Assembly: GCA_051294375.1 (NCBI GenBank)
Contig: CM119264.1
Span: forward strand, 2,957,575 to 3,021,574
Source: Paraspadella gotoi
Lineage: Eukaryota; Chaetognatha
Length of the DNA stretch: 64,000 nucleotides
Direction: 5' to 3'
Positions 11,132 through 24,842 of this stretch are shown here, piece after piece; the first letter of the stretch is position 1, and every line of letters starts with the position of its first letter. A program made the position numbers and the translations under genes. The notes under the pieces were generated by a model that saw only the letters and a list, made by a program, of their open reading frames with translations, was not told where the DNA came from and ran no database searches.

Positions 11132-14100
11132 CTCTCTCTCTCTCTCTTTCTCTCGTCTTCCTCCCGATTAATAGTAGAACCATCTCTCACAAATATTGCA
11201 CTTTATAACAGGACGAGACACTTTTAAAACCGTCGGATCAAAAATTGTCATCGTCTTGAGAAAAATTATTTTTGTTAAACTTTTTATTCTTTACTGTTGA
11301 GACACCAGGTTTTCAAAGTATACATATTCAAGATTTTGTAATCAAATGTCAAGTTAATTGTAAATACAGGGTGGTCCAGCCTAATGGGACTAACTTCAAG
11401 TATTTACGCACAAAAATGGTTCGCCGACATTGTTTGCTCAAACATGTTTAATTAAAGACAATTTCAAGAAATAAATTTCCCCGATTTCTATCGGTTTATC
11501 TCGAACATGGAGGTAGCGGTCTCTCTGGGAATCTGGGCTTCGGAATGTTCGAGCGGGAGGCATGGGTATGATACAACGTGAAGGGCGCGTTCTCGGTACA
11601 CCAATCACCAGGGAAAACCGCTCCTTTTGCACCAGAGTTCCAATCTGCAGCTTACGTGTCGTTTGTCCATAAAAGAGAGGGAGTCCTAGTCAGCTGAAAA
11701 AATACCATTCAGTGTCTCGGGATTTACCGAACACATTAACGAAACATCTTCTGATTGTAAAATACTAGGCATTAGATAGCATTGAACATTTAGACTACAA
11801 CGTAGAAGCATGTTACGCAATAATGGGATTACCATTAACCACTGTCGACCCGCTAAGGCCCAGTGCCACGTCGGTTTCCGAGTGAATCCAAATTGGAAAA
11901 TCGAAGAATCAAGCCTCACCCCCCCGTCGTCGTTTCCCCCCCAGACTCGCTTGACTACTTTTTCTCTTAATTCTTTTAATCTCGTCGTCCTTGTATTACA
12001 AGTACAATAACCAATACTATGCACAATCGATAACTCCATGTGGTGCCATTATTCATAGACTTGTGCTTTGCGTGTTCATTCCCGGCCACGTAATAATATT
12101 TATAAAACTATTTAACCACTTTGTCGGTCCGTCGGGGCCCCCCCAAATCTTGTCGTAATCTTTATAAATCATATCACAACATCGAATTTATGGTAAATTA
12201 ATGCCAACACCAATACAAAATCAATGTCTCGTCCGTCCCCCTGGCATTAACATAAACATTACTCGTGATTGATGGATATATTGGAATTAAATTTGTGTGT
12301 GGGTGGTAGGATTGTGTGATGGAGCTAGATATAAAAGTTATGATGGAATCAGTGCGTGGATGAGTTTAAGTCGGTAATAAACAAAAGTAAATCACTTATA
12401 TTTTACTTCAATCTGCTTATCGCAAGATCGGACTCTATATCACTGTATCGGTCGTATGTCAGTGTGTGAGGTTTGAGCTGATATAAATTTATGGAATTAC
12501 GTAGAAAGAGTTTGAATAGAAAAAACAAACTACATTAAAAAATTTTTAATTCCTTTATATTTTTAATTTTTTTAAGTTATCTTTCCTCTTTCTCATCGAG
12601 TAGGAAATGATTGATGCCTTGTAATTAGTATATCTCATCTCATCTCTCCAGCCTCTTCTCTTCTCCTCTCTACATACTTCTCTCTCATCTCTCTCTCTCT
12701 CTCTCTCTTCTTCTCTCTCTCTCTCTTCTCTCTCTCTGTGTGTGTGTGTGATCATTCGATTGTCATTGCATTACATATGGATCGTCAGTAAATGATTATC
12801 TCTCATCAATAAGATGACTATCATTCTTATGGCAAATGATATCATCAACATCAATTGATGATTGTTGATCATCGCATGATTGAAATTTTCATTAGCATCC
12901 TGAAGATTAAATCATATCAATTTATATTAAATATAATATATTTAATAGGTAAATAAAATTATTCTCAATGCATCATCAATGACTCTCATTGCTTCAATGA
13001 AATGACGTGTCACCGCAATCGTGATAGATATTATCGCATCAATGAATGTTATGAAGTAGCATTTAAATGCCATTAATGAATACTCATCATAGCTTAATTA
13101 ATTCATCATTAGTTGCTTTCAAAAATTTGTTATAATCACGCAATATTTCTATCATTGAATCATAGTTTGTTATAATTTGTTATCATTCAAATTAAAGATT
13201 TTTTATCTCGAATTATATTCGATCAAAATCATCGATTGTCAAACGTCGAGTCGTGCGTTGAATTTCACATCTTGATTGTTGATTGAAATCATAACTGTGA
13301 ATTGTTGATTGCTTGGTTGGTTTATTTAGATCGGCCATTGTGGATTTAAATTAAATTAACAAAAATCTTTAACGAAAGAAAGAAACAAAATTAAAAATGA
13401 AACAATATTAAAGAAAATAATAGTTAGGAAACATAAATTAAAATAAATAAAAATATTTAGATATTCATATTATATCATCTGTTAACCCGTATCCGCTAAG
13501 AAATATCGTTGGCAGATCCGACATTGTTTGCTCAAATTGTTTCTTTTACTTCCGCCCTTTCCTCCTTTTTCCATCTTTTTCTTCCTCCCCCTTCAAACCA
13601 TCTTCCCTCACTCTTTTCCTCCTCCCCCCTCTCTTTCTTCCCCTCCCTCCTTTCCTCCCATTCCTTTTCCTCCTCCTCTTCCCTTTCCTCCCCTCTCCCC
13701 CTCTTCCTTTATTCCCTCCCTTACCCCTTCCCTCTAATCCCTGTCTCCTCCACCTCGTTTCGTTCCTCCCCCTTTTTTCTTTCTTTCCCTCCCTCCTCTC
13801 CTTCTCCTGTCCATCCCTTTTCCTCCCTCCTCTTTCCCCTTCTCCCTCTCCCCTTTGCTTTCTTCCCTCCATCCCTTCCTTCCATCCCTTCTCTACCTCT
13901 TTCCCCTTTCCTCCTTATTCACTCCTCCCCTCTTCTTATTCCCTTCCCTTTCCCCCTTCCAACGCCCTCTCATCCCTTCTCCCTCCATCTCTTTCTTCCT
14001 CCCCCTCTTCTTCTTGCCCTCCCTACTTTCCTCCCATCCCTTTTCCTCCTCCTCTTCCCCTTCCTCCCTCTCCCACTTTCTTCTTCCCTCCCTCCCTTTC

Positions 14101-16950
14101 CTCCCATCCCTTCTCTTCTCTTCCCCTTTCTCCTATATTCACTCCTCCCCTCTTCTTATTCCCTCCCCTCCCCCCTCCCTCTCATCCCTTCTCCTCCACC
14201 TCTTTCTTCCTCCCCTCTTCTTCTTCCCTGGTCCCTCCTTTTCTCCCATCCCTTTTCCTCCTCCTCCTTTCCCCTTTCTCCTCCTCCCCCTCTTCTTCTT
14301 CCCTCCCTCCCTTCCTCCATTCCAGCACTCTCACCTCTTCCCCTTTCCTCCTTAATTCCCTCCTCCCCCTGGCATTCTTCTTCCCTCCTCCCCTTCATCC
14401 CTTCTCCTCCAACCTCTTTCCTCTCCACCTCTGTGCTTCTTCCCTCCCTCCTTTCCTCCTCCTTTTCCTCCACCTCTTTCCCCTTCCTCCCTCCTCCCCT
14501 CTTCTTCTTCCACTCCCCTCCCTTCCTCCTATCTCTTCTGTACCTCTTCCTTATGTCACTTATCCCTCCTCCCCCTCTTTTATTCCCTCCTCCTCTCATC
14601 TTCTCTCCACCTCTTCCCATCTCCTCCCTCCTCCCCCTCTCTTCTTCCGCTCCCTACCTTCTCCCATCCGTCTCCTCCCCCTTTCCCCTTCTCCTCCTCC
14701 CCTCTGCTTCATTCCCTCCTCCCTCCCTCTCATCCCTTCTCCTCCACCCCTCTCCCTTCCTCCCTCCTCCCACCTCTTCTTCATCCCTCCCTCCCTCCCT
14801 CTTCATCCCTTCTCCTCCACCTCTTTCCCCTTCCTCCCTCCTCCCCCTCTCTTCATCTCTCCTCCTCCCTTCATCATTTTCCTCCACCTCTTCTTCTTGC
14901 TTTCTTCCTCCCCCTGCTTATTTTTTCTCCTCCTTCCTCCATCCCTTCTCCTCCACTTCTCCCATTCCTCTTCCTCTCTCTCCCCCTATTCTTCTTCCCT
15001 CTCTCCCTTCCTCCCATCCCTTTTCCTCCACTTCTTCCTCTTTCCTCCTCCCTCCCTCCCTCCACTTCTCTCTCCCTCCCATCCCTTTTTCTTATCGATC
15101 GCAGAATCGCTTTTTTTTTCTGTGTGGCCAAAATTCATTCCGCGTCTCATTCGAACTCGATTTCCCAACGCTCTCCCCACCACCGATCCCCATCCCCCAC
15201 AATCACCTTTCCCAACGCTTCCCCACCCCACCGGTCCCCAAACTCAACAATCCATTTCCCCAACGCTCTCCCCACCACACGGTCCCAATCCCCACAATCC
15301 CTTTCCCCAACGCTCTCCCCAACCACACCGGTCCCCACCCCCACATCCCTTTCCCCAACGCTCTCCCCACCACACCGCCCACAAACCTCAACATTCCCTT
15401 CCCAAACGCTCTCCCCACCACCACCGGTCCCCAACCCCCACAATCCCTTTCCCAAAACGCTCCCCCACCACACCGGTCCCCAACCCCCCACAATCTTTTT
15501 CCACCAACGTCTCAAACCCTCATCCCTCACGCCCACTCCCCCCTCAACTCCCCCCTTTTTCCAGCCTCCACGTCCACTCGATTTCCCCAGTCCGCCGTCT
15601 TTTCAGGCCACACAATGCCGTCAGGATTCCGACGGAGGCCGTTTGCTTGTTGCGACACTCGTCGAGCAGGTGATGGGGATGATGCTGAGAGAAGGATGTA
15701 GAAGATGATGATGGTGATGCTGAATGAATTTTGATGATGATGGTTGGTGATATGAAGATGATGATGATGTTGACGATGACGTTGATAGGCTGTTGCACGT
15801 TAACGATTTTATCACCGATAACGATTTTCGAAGCCGAAATAAAAGTTGATGATTTTTCCCTTTTTCCGGTTGGACGAAGATTTTAATGGCGACGCGGCTG
15901 CAGGAACGATGGGGGCAATGATTTGTCCCAGATGATGAAGCAGATTGATTGTCCCGATGATAATGTTTGGTTACAGATGATGATTGCAGATGAATTCGCA
16001 GATGTGTTCGAGTTGATGACGCGGGATGATGTCGCACATGATGAGGCTGATGTGGTTGCAGAATCATTACAGATTATGATGCGCGATGATGAAGCAGATA
16101 TCACAGATATAAAGCGGATGATATCACGGGGATGTTGATCGAAAGTCTTCCAACGATTGGCTGCTTCGTCTTTTTTCGCTTCTCGTCGAATGGGAACGAT
16201 GACGATGGAAAACGACGACGACGACCGACGACGAAACGATATCGGAGACCCTGTTTTTTTTATTGTTTTTTTTTATGCGCGGGCTTAGCTTTTTCCGGGG
16301 CGACGATAAAAATGACGGAACGATGACGACGATGACGACGACGGACGACGACGACGACGAACAAACGATATCTCGTCTTCGTCCCTTCGTTTCCGTGAAA
16401 AACACGGAAAGAGTAAAAGGACGACGACGACGACGACGAAGACACCAACACGACGAAGACAAAAACGACGACGAAACAACGCCCTCATTGACGATGACAA
16501 TCACCGAAAATGAGGCGACCGACAAATGCGACGATGAAAGAAGATGGACGACCGCAGAAGACGACACTTAGTTGTTGTTGTTGTTGTTGTTATGTTTATT
16601 CCATAGGAATATGTTTTCCCGAATTTTCGAATCAAAATCGATGGAATAAAGTCAGATTTTTCGGTACAAAATTTTCGATATCATGTGATCCCATTCAATG
16701 TAATTTGATTGCCATCTCGATGGCTCATCTGATGAATTCTCCATGCCATTGATGCCATTCACGTTGCCATTCTGATAAATTGCTTCATCCATGTATGCCA
16801 TTTTCGATTGCCATATGATGCCCTTCTCGATGCCTGTGATGCCATTCACGTTGCATTCTGATTAAATTCTCCAGGCCATGTGAGTGCCATTCTCGATGCC
16901 TATGATGCCCTTTCTTCCGATGCCATGTGATGCCATTCTCAATGGCATTT
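11060..16950. repeat. Second copy of the 1.2-7.3 kb segment
   Basis: The order of landmarks is identical to 1230-7300: CT microsatellite, TACAGGGTGGTCC junction (about 11366), transposase-like fragment, AT-rich block, pyrimidine minisatellite (13550-15090), C-rich 50-bp array (15170-15510), GAT and GAC arrays, 20-bp minisatellite (16680-16950). Differences are mostly one-base insertions and deletions spread evenly along the segment, including non-repetitive parts. Confidence 0.85.
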
Positions 16951-17020
16951 AAGATGGGAGGCGGTATGCGGTTGGGCTTCCTCTGGGGCAGAAACCAAAG
17001 ACGGGGGAAGAAGTAGAAAG

Positions 17021-17061
<41 letters not shown>

Positions 17062-17268
17062 AAAAAGAAAACAAATGAAGTTGGAAAAAAATATGTGGAA
17101 ACTTGTGGGGGAAAAATAGTGATGGTAGAGCTTGGGGGGGGAGAAAAATTGAAAAACAAAGATAGAATTAAAATCGAAAGAGGAGAGAGATTGAGATAGA
17201 AAGAAAGAAAGAAAGAAAAAGAAAGACAGAAAGAAAAGAAAAAATAAAAGCGTTAAAGAGAAGAGGAA
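16951..17268. other. Unique sequence with (GAC)n and purine-rich DNA
   Basis: Contains (GAC)n at 17018-17061 and then AG-rich sequence of the AAAGAAAG type. The joint with the 20-bp array corresponds to the place where the first copy runs into its large gap. No exon seen. Confidence 0.6.
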
Positions 17269-18680
17269 CTTCATCCTTCTTACTTTCCCATGGGATAGCT
17301 TACAAAGGACGGGAAAAGGAAAGCCTCAACGGGGTATGAGAGAGATGAGAGAGAGAGAGAGATGAGATGAGAGAGAGAGAAGAGAGAGAGAGAGAGAGGA
17401 GAAGAGAGATAGAGAGAGGAGAGAGAGAGCTTAGATTACTTTGCTGGGAGGAAAAAAGAAAGAGAAGATTAAAAAGAAAGAGTTGAAAAGGGCATGTATT
17501 TTTAACGCTGCGCCTTCAGTTCATGATACAGTGAGACATCGAATTGACGAGAATTTCGAGTGCAGAACGAAAGAAAGGACACGATGAAGAAAAAACTGAG
17601 GGTGAAGAGAAATGCAGGAGATGAAATTTGTGAGATGAACGAGGGATAGATGAATGAGATGAGAAGAGAAGGTTGAGGCTGAGAGAGTTGAAATGATTAA
17701 ATTTTTTTTTTTAAATGAACACTGAGAAAAATATGTTTAATTAAAATTTTACCTTGAGCTGAGAGAAAAATAATCATTTAATAAAATTAGATATTAAATA
17801 ACTTAAAATCGCTTTGAAAACTCCGTGAAAATTTTTAATGGGATGGAAATCGATTTTGTTACCAACTTCGACTTTTGCACAAATCTGCATTGAGGTGGTG
17901 TGAATACAACCACCACAGCATCCCGATTCACGAATAAAAATGATTTTTAAAATTAAAAAAAAATATGAAAATATTGGATTTTTCGCTGAAAATTGACAAT
18001 TTTTTTCTCAGTTAAACGAGTTCTGAATCGGAAAATTGAAGGCGTCAAAGTCACACTTGTACTTGCCACACTTGCCACCAGTTGTAGTTTGCCACAGTTT
18101 ATGTTGTGAGAGCTTTGATGAATACAGTATTTATTTCATTTGAATTATTTATAAAGTATTTTACTTCTAGGCGAGATAAGCTTTGTGCAAAAAAACAAAT
18201 TTTTATTGCAGGGACATCAATGGAGTAAGGTAACACAAGTGAACCAGTGTAAAGTGGTGAATAGAATAGCAGGTTGGGATGGAAATACAAAGGAAAGTCA
18301 CCAATGGAAGGAGTAAGCACCATGGAGAGGCCAACGTCTCTCGCCTTAGTTTGACATCGTGAGAAGACGAACAAATGATCTTCTCTGGCGAAAGAGGGAC
18401 TCCCTTCTCTTAGAGTGGATTATGTGGCGTAGCGGTCGGCGTAAGATGATCGATCGGCGACGCGAGGGGGGCGGGTGCGTCAGAAGACGAAAACCGGATG
18501 TGAGCCGAAACCGGAATCACGTGAAACCTGAGTTGTGGGTTTTTTTTTTGGGGGGGGGGGGTTGGGGTTCTTGGGGTGGAGAAGGTGAAAGGAGAGAAAT
18601 ACATTGCTGCGGATGATAGGAAAGAGGAGAAGCGATAAGAGAATTAATAGACAGTGAGGAGGAGGGGATTACGAAGAGGA
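17269..18680. repeat. Copies of 8872-9592 and 8094-8861, in swapped order
   Basis: Bases 17269-17900 match 8872-9592 and bases 17945-18680 match 8094-8861. The region 18420-18600, hidden by Ns in the first copy, is visible here as G-rich sequence ending in a run of T and G (18540-18562). No gene recognised. Confidence 0.7.
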
Positions 18681-19182
18681 GAAAGAAAGCAAAAAAGATG
18701 AGAGGAGGAGATAGGGAAGGAAAAGGGGCCGGAAAAGCAGATAAAGAAGTGCCAAGAAAGAGCAAAGGAAGAAAATGGGACGAAGAGGGATATGAAGTAG
18801 GAAGGAAAGAAAGCAGAATAGAAAGAGCGGAAGGAGGAGAATGGGTGGGCGGCCAAATGAAAAAAATGGGAAAAAATTTATAAAAAAAATGTGCATATGA
18901 AAAAGGAATTTGATTTCGTGAGGAATCGTTGATTCTATCTGGAAGATTGAGGAGGGAGGGAGGGTTGGGGGCCGTTGGACGGATCCACAACCACCCGTCC
19001 TGAACAACGGTAGGGGAGGATGACAGGCCGGTTAAGGGGTAGGTGGCGGGGGGAAGGATGAGGGGTTCGAAACTCAAATCCAAAGGTTCGTTGGAAACGA
19101 GTCTGGGACGGAACTGAGAGAGAGAGAAGAGGGAGAGACGATGTAGACGAGCAGAGAGAGAGAGAGAAGACGAAGAGAGAGC

Positions 19183-19221
<39 letters not shown>

Positions 19222-20050
19222 TGACGAAGACAGAGACACTGGGCTTAGAAATTAAGTGTCTGAGAAGAATTTTCTCTTTTTTTTGGGTCGAAATTAAAAC
19301 GAAATCTGGTGATTGGATTCGGAAGGAAGACGACGACGATGACGATGACGACGAAGACGACGATGACGACGACGACGACGACGACGAAAAAAATGACAAT
19401 GACGACAACGACGTCATCCACGTCGATACTGACACAGTTTGACGATGATGACAGAGAATGAAAAATGATGACAACGAATATATATTAACTCGAAAAACCT
19501 TTTGCGCTTAAAATGCGAGAGCGAGAGCGAGACAATTCGATTCATCCCCTCACATCCACGTCCCGTAATCGATGACCCAACATCCTTGTGACCCAGGATA
19601 TATATGACCTAGGAACCTAAGCCCAATGTCCCAGAAGCGAAGACCCGGAAGCGAAGACCCTGATGTGAAGACTCGAGTTCTCGAGGGGAAAAGTTTGTTT
19701 TTGTTTTTATGTTTTTGTTTTTTGTTTTGATTCTTCGTTTTGAGTCGAAAAGTTTAAATGCGTCGCGAATCCTGACTCCAAACGAGGGAACGATTTCAGA
19801 GCGAATCGGAAAAGACTGGAGTCACCGGACCAGACCAGACCAGATCAGACCAAACCGGACCAGACAAGACTAGACAAGACCGGACTTGTACCCAGTTATT
19901 TGACATTTTTGAAACGCCACGTAAATAACTCAAATTTAAAATAAACATTTAATGGTTCGGTTTTGAATAAAAAATGGCCGACTTGTCACATGGTGTGGAA
20001 ATGAATATTAATTTAGGTTCCAAGTCCATTTTCCAACTTTAGTTCACTCC
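18681..20050. repeat. GA-rich DNA, (GAC)n and an ACCAG pentamer array
   Basis: GA-rich sequence with (GA)n near 19196-19218, (GAC)n at 19328-19388, a loose GAAGCGAAGACCC repeat at 19630-19665, and (ACCAG)n/(ACAAG)n variants at 19826-19888. This precedes the first recognisable exon of the IgGFc-binding gene. No coding exon was found here, although upstream exons of that gene are expected nearby or to the left. Confidence 0.6.
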
Positions 20051-20126
20051 GAATTAATCCGATTCCTGCCTTCTTCACCCGCCCCCCCTCCTCCTCCTCC
20101 TCCTTCTCCTTCCTCCCTCACAACAG

Positions 20127-20182
20127 ATTCCACCCGTGACCACTTGGGGCTTCACCTTCGCCGCTGCTCCTGTTCTCCTCAG
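20127..20182 (+). CDS. IgGFc-binding/VWA gene, exon with PPVTTWG motif
   Basis: A 56-base exon between a long pyrimidine tract ending CACAACAG and the donor CTCAG|GTCGAC. It reads IPPVTTWGFTFAAAPVLL, the family signature PPVxTWGxxFxxxP of the IgGFc-binding N-terminal domain (as in FCGBP and many invertebrate proteins), which follows a conserved acidic-Glu-Gln segment not seen here. It starts in phase 0 and ends two bases into a codon, which fits the single leading base of the next exon exactly. Proteins with this domain are normally secreted or cell-surface and associated with mucus. Earlier exons of the domain are not visible. Confidence 0.85.
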
Positions 20183-20554
20183 GTCGACGCTGATGAAATA
20201 AGCTTCTTATATAATTATACTATTTTAATCCATAAACAATAGTAAAGAACTGAAAAGTATTAAATCTCCCTAGGAATCTGTAGATAATACGAATTGCTTA
20301 ATACTACTTTCCTGTGCATGTGATGTCTCTTCAACAACAAAAAAAGTATCCGATTATTTCTAAGTTTTTCTTTTTTTAAGTTTTTCTTTTTTTCTTTCAT
20401 CTTCTTCCGGTTCTATCATCTATGGAAAACATTCTTCGCAAGACTTTTTTTCTATTTTTCCCCCCAAAGTCTTTTTAATCTTCAACCTTTCTTTNNNNNN
20501 NNNNNNNNNNNNNNNNNNNNNNNNNNNNNNNNNNNNNNTCCTTGTTGGACTCTT

Positions 20555-21800
20555 TTTTTGACCCCCTTCCTTCTTTCCTTGCTCCCTTTATCTTTACTCT
20601 TCTTTCTTTCTGATTTTTTCCTTTTGCCTACACTATTTTACAGTAAACCTCTTTTTTGCTTTCCACTCCTTTTCCCAACTTACCTCACTTCCTCCCTTTC
20701 CTTCAACTTCCATCTTTCCTCCCTCCCCTCCCTTTCCTTCACTTCCTACTTCCTCCCTTTTCTCAAACTTTCCTCCCTCCCTCCCTTTCCTTTACCTTCC
20801 TTCTTTCCTCCCTTTTCTCAACTTTCTCCCTCTCCCCTTTCCTTCACTTTCCTACTTCCTCCCTTTTCTCAACTTTCTTTCCCTCCCTCCCTTTCCTTTC
20901 ACCTTCCTATCTTTCTCGTCCCTTTCTCACTACGTTTCCTCCCTCCCTCCCTTTCCTTCACCTTCCTACTTTCCTCCCTTTTCTCCAACTTTCCTCCACT
21001 CCTCTCCTTTCCTTCACCTTCCTTACTTTCCTCCCTTTTCTCAACTTTCCTCCCTCCCTCCCTTTCCTTTCCCCCACCTTTTCCTATACTTTCCTCCCTT
21101 TTCTCCAATTCCTCCTTTCCCTCCCTTTTCCTGTCACTTCTCTTTCCTTTCTTTTCATCTAACCCCTACTCTCTTTTTTTCCCTCTTTTTCTCCAAATCC
21201 TTTTCTCCTTCCTTCATCTCTCTCTTTTTTTTCCTTGCTTTTTCCCTTATCCTTTACTCTTCTTTCTTTCGGATTTTTTCCTTTGCCTTTTTACACTATT
21301 TTACATAAACCTCTTTTTTGCCTTTCACCCTTTCCTCAACTTTCCTCACTTCCTCCCTTTCCTTCACCTTCCTACTTTCCTCCCTTTTCTCAACTTTCCT
21401 CCCTCCCTCCCTTTCCTTCACTTTCCTACTTTCCTCCCTTTTCTCCATCATCCTCACTTTATTCCTTCTTCCCTTTTCGCCACTCTCTTTCCTTTCTTTC
21501 ATCTACCCTACTCTCTTTTTTTCCTCTCTTTTCTCCATAATCCTTTTCTCCTTCCTTCCTTTTTATCATCCTCCTTCCTTTCCTACTTTCTCCCTTAATC
21601 TTCCTTTGCTTTTTTTTTTCTTTTTCCCCACTCTCCGTTCCTATTTTCTCCCTCTTCTTCACGCCTTTTCCTTCTTTCCTCCCTTTTCTCCACCCTCCTT
21701 TGCTACTTCTTCTCTTTTCTTCCACTCCTCTCCTTCCTCCCTTCTTTTCTCCCTTTCCTCCACCCTCCTTTGCTCCTTCTCTTTTCTCACATTCTGCTCC
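20555..21800 (+). repeat. CT-rich minisatellite, CCTCCCTCCCTTTCCTTCAC unit
   Basis: Units of about 48-50 bases built from CCTCCCTTTCCTTCACCTTCC and TACTTTCCTCCCTTTTCTCAA repeat through this pyrimidine-strand array, immediately upstream of an exon acceptor. Frames stay open only because the DNA is stop-poor. Copy at 27470-28170. Confidence 0.8.
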
Positions 21801-21819
21801 TCTTTCCCCCCTTTCACAG

Positions 21820-21914
21820 CTCCAGCGCCGATTTTTACCGCGTCATTCTCTCACTGGACGAGACCGAAGTTCTCTTGTCTATCGCTGGCTTTGAAATGAA
21901 CCTTCGAGCCAAAG
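21820..21914 (+). CDS. IgGFc-binding/VWA gene, exon SSADFYRVILSLDET
   Basis: A 95-base exon between CTTTCACAG and AAAG|GTGAGT. It completes the serine codon left open by the 20182 donor and reads SSADFYRVILSLDETEVLL then SIAGFEMNLRAK. This matches the strand after the PPVxTWG motif in IgGFc-binding domains, where the pattern is gD-x-(Y/F)RV-x-x-S-x-D-x-T-x-V. It ends in phase 1. The following exon, expected to carry the family segment before GDPF, has not been located between here and 60224. Confidence 0.85.
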
Positions 21915-21989
21915 GTGAGTCAAAGCTAGGGCGAGGGAATTCACGGCCGTGGGTCAGGCCGGGTGAGGCCGAGCTAAGGTGAGGAAGGA

Positions 21990-23520
21990 GAGTATGAGTA
22001 TTGAGGGATGAGTATCGGGCAAGGGCTAAAGTGAGTCGTGATTAGGGTGAGTAAAGAATTTTAGTGAAGCGAAAAAAAAAAACAGATTCCAAAATTCTCG
22101 GTGAGAAGCGAAAAGGTGATAACCTCGTTTAAAAACTCCTGGGAAATCAGGTTTGTTTCTTGGAGATTTTTTTTCCCTTTCTTTTTCGATAGTTAGGATT
22201 TTATTATAATAATGAAAAATTAACCGGCAAACGGAAAAGTAATCCACGTATTCTATTTGAAATCCTTCTTTTGGATATAAAGATTCAATAATCATTACTC
22301 TTTTCTATAATTTATCAGAAGATGATTATGAGCTTAATCCCTATGCATGGAGCATTTGACAGCGCGTTACCCCATTTCGTAAAATGCGAACTAAGCCATT
22401 TGCTCTCCTTGTTCAATTTGGCGCTGCGGAGTTACAATACTGTCCGCACAACCGTTAATTGTTAATTCTTTTACTCCAAAAATTTATAAAAAACAGTATT
22501 TGTCATTCTTAGAACATCCATCATACTATCTAGGGAAAAAATATTAAACATATTTCTTTTTCTCAATAAAAAGTACTATAAAACATGGGTAAAACATTCT
22601 CAATATTGGCTATGCCCTTCCTAGGGCATCGACTACTGCTTGCATGGCTGGGTATGACAGTGAATTCCAACATTCTTTACACACCGATTCTTTTCGGCAC
22701 TCGATGTTGATGTCTGCATATCTTTTCCCTCTTTTCTAAAACGGTTTATAATAGCCACCTTCTTTGCAACAAAAAAAGGTGAATGCCTTTAGCCATTCCA
22801 AATTAATAAAAAAATAAACTAACTCTATCAAATAAAAACAAATAACTAAATCCAAAAATGGCAGCAAAAACCTAAATTATTGGATTTTTTCGCCATTTTT
22901 TTATTTGCAACCAGTACACAATATTTTTGGCCTGTAATGCAAGCGGAATGCTATCTGAATAGATAAATTAAATATACGATTCCGGATCAACATTCTGCTT
23001 TTTTAAAATCAAATAAGTTTTTTCGAATAGAATCTTTTTATTAATAAATGACTCATATACTTTTTTCCCTAGATAGTCATTATCTACTTATATACACTAT
23101 ACCAAATTGTACATTCATTACTTTTATAGATTTGGCTGCAACCAATATAATATTATATATCATTTCAGAAAAACTTTTCTTTTATCCTATTTAAAAAAAA
23201 AGTTTTTAAATTCTTTAATTTCTTTGCTATTGCATTAGTCGACCTCTTATCTCTACTTATGCCGTTGTTGATCAGCTGCATCGCTCCATTCATTATTTAT
23301 TACTTTATTATCATGATATAAAACTAATCATTTAAGCGCCAACACTATTGAAACTGTTCAGAAATGTCTAAGCAATATATAACCAATTGTCAAAAATAAT
23401 GGCCCAACCCTCCTCCAAAAAAAGAGCGACAAGAGCTTGCAAAGTAAGATATTAAGCTATATAGCATTTCATATTGAAAATCTTTTGAAAACTTAGCCAG
23501 TTCTGAGTCCCACTTACTTA
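21990..23520. other. AT-rich intronic DNA, no gene seen
   Basis: AT-rich sequence with many short A and T runs. It corresponds to 28370-29270 in the second copy, where it is shorter. No splice-flanked coding stretch, RNA gene or clear repeat was found. Confidence 0.6.
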
Positions 23521-24059
23521 CTAACTCATTTTTCTAATTTCCGCGTTCCTCGACTTTATCTTTTTCAATCGGACGAAACTTCGGACCAGAAGGCTCGTTT
23601 ATCCGCGTTCGCTGTCGCTCGGAAGTCGCATCGATTTCTCGGCGCCGTCTCTGACTTGGTCGCCCAGCAGAAAGCGCGGGCATTCCCTCCGTTCGGAGCG
23701 TTTTGACTGCGGGATAAATTGTTCTTTTTCCCGACCAATCTTAGATAGCGCGTTAGGTTGCGTGGAAAGAATTCGGTAGATCGGCGCGTCGCTGTGCGCA
23801 CGTAATCTTGAGAGTGAGAAAGCAGAGAGAGAGAGTCCAATTCACTCATTCGTTCGCACTTGCAAACGAAATTTTTAGGAATTCCATTGAAATTAAATTG
23901 CGGTTCGATTAGATATAATTTTCGTTGGGATTCGTCGCCGTCGAGAGAAATTCGTGAGATTATTGCATGTGAAATAGATAATATTTAAGGGAAGAGCGAG
24001 CTTAGCAGCTGCTGCAAGAAACGATTATGAGCCAAAGGAATGGGAACGGGATGAACTAA

Positions 24060-24640
24060 AGCAACTTATCATAAGCAATGAACTAACAAAACAAAAAGGT
24101 ATTTTACGAACGAACGCATGGAAATGAAGGAACGAAGAAAGGAAAGAAGGAACGAAGAAAGGAAAGAAGTGACTCGAAGAAAGGAAAGAAGCGGAACGAA
24201 GAAAGCGGAAACGAGGATCACGAAGAAAAGGAAACAAGGAATGTATAGAGATATGCATTAAGAAGGAATGAAGAATCAGGAAACAAGGGATCGATAAGAA
24301 AGGAAAGATAGGAATCGAAGAAATGGGAAAGAAGGATCAAAGAAAGGAAAAAGGAACGAAGCAAAGCGATAAGATAGCCGAACGAAAAAAGGGAAAGACA
24401 GCGAATATTGATAAAATGAAAGAAGGAACGAAGACAAGCGAAGAAGGATGCTGAAAAAATGGATTAAGGATAGGAACTCGAAGAAAGGATCTTTAAGACT
24501 AGGATACGGAATTAAAGGAAAGTAAGGGACTCGCAAGAAATGGAATAGAAGTACTGAATGAAAGAAAAGTAAGATTCGAATAAAGGAAAGAAGGATTCGA
24601 AGATAAGAAAAAGGTTGACGAAAGAAAAGCGCACGTGAAG
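24060..24640. repeat. GAAGAAAGGAAAGAAGGAAC minisatellite
   Basis: About 20-base purine-rich units (AACGAAGAAAGGAAAGAAGG and variants) repeat across this stretch; a shorter version occupies 29770-29990. It lies downstream, in the receptor's direction, of the M4 exon. Confidence 0.7.
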
Positions 24641-24842
24641 TAACATGGTAATGTTATAGAAAAAAAAAAAAAAGCAACAGCAACTGACCAGAACAAACCG
24701 ATAACTGAAAGTAAAGGCATAAACTGACAAAACAAATGGTAGAAATAACAGAAATGAATGAGAAGAAGAACTGGGACACTAACGCAATGAACGAATTAAA
24801 GCGAAGATGATAGAAAGAACTCGGCCCCTCGGCCTCGACTAC

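Noticed and set aside
13509-15701. 730-codon plus-strand frame
   Set aside because: It runs through the copy of the same pyrimidine minisatellite and the C-rich 50-bp array, with no domain or splice structure.
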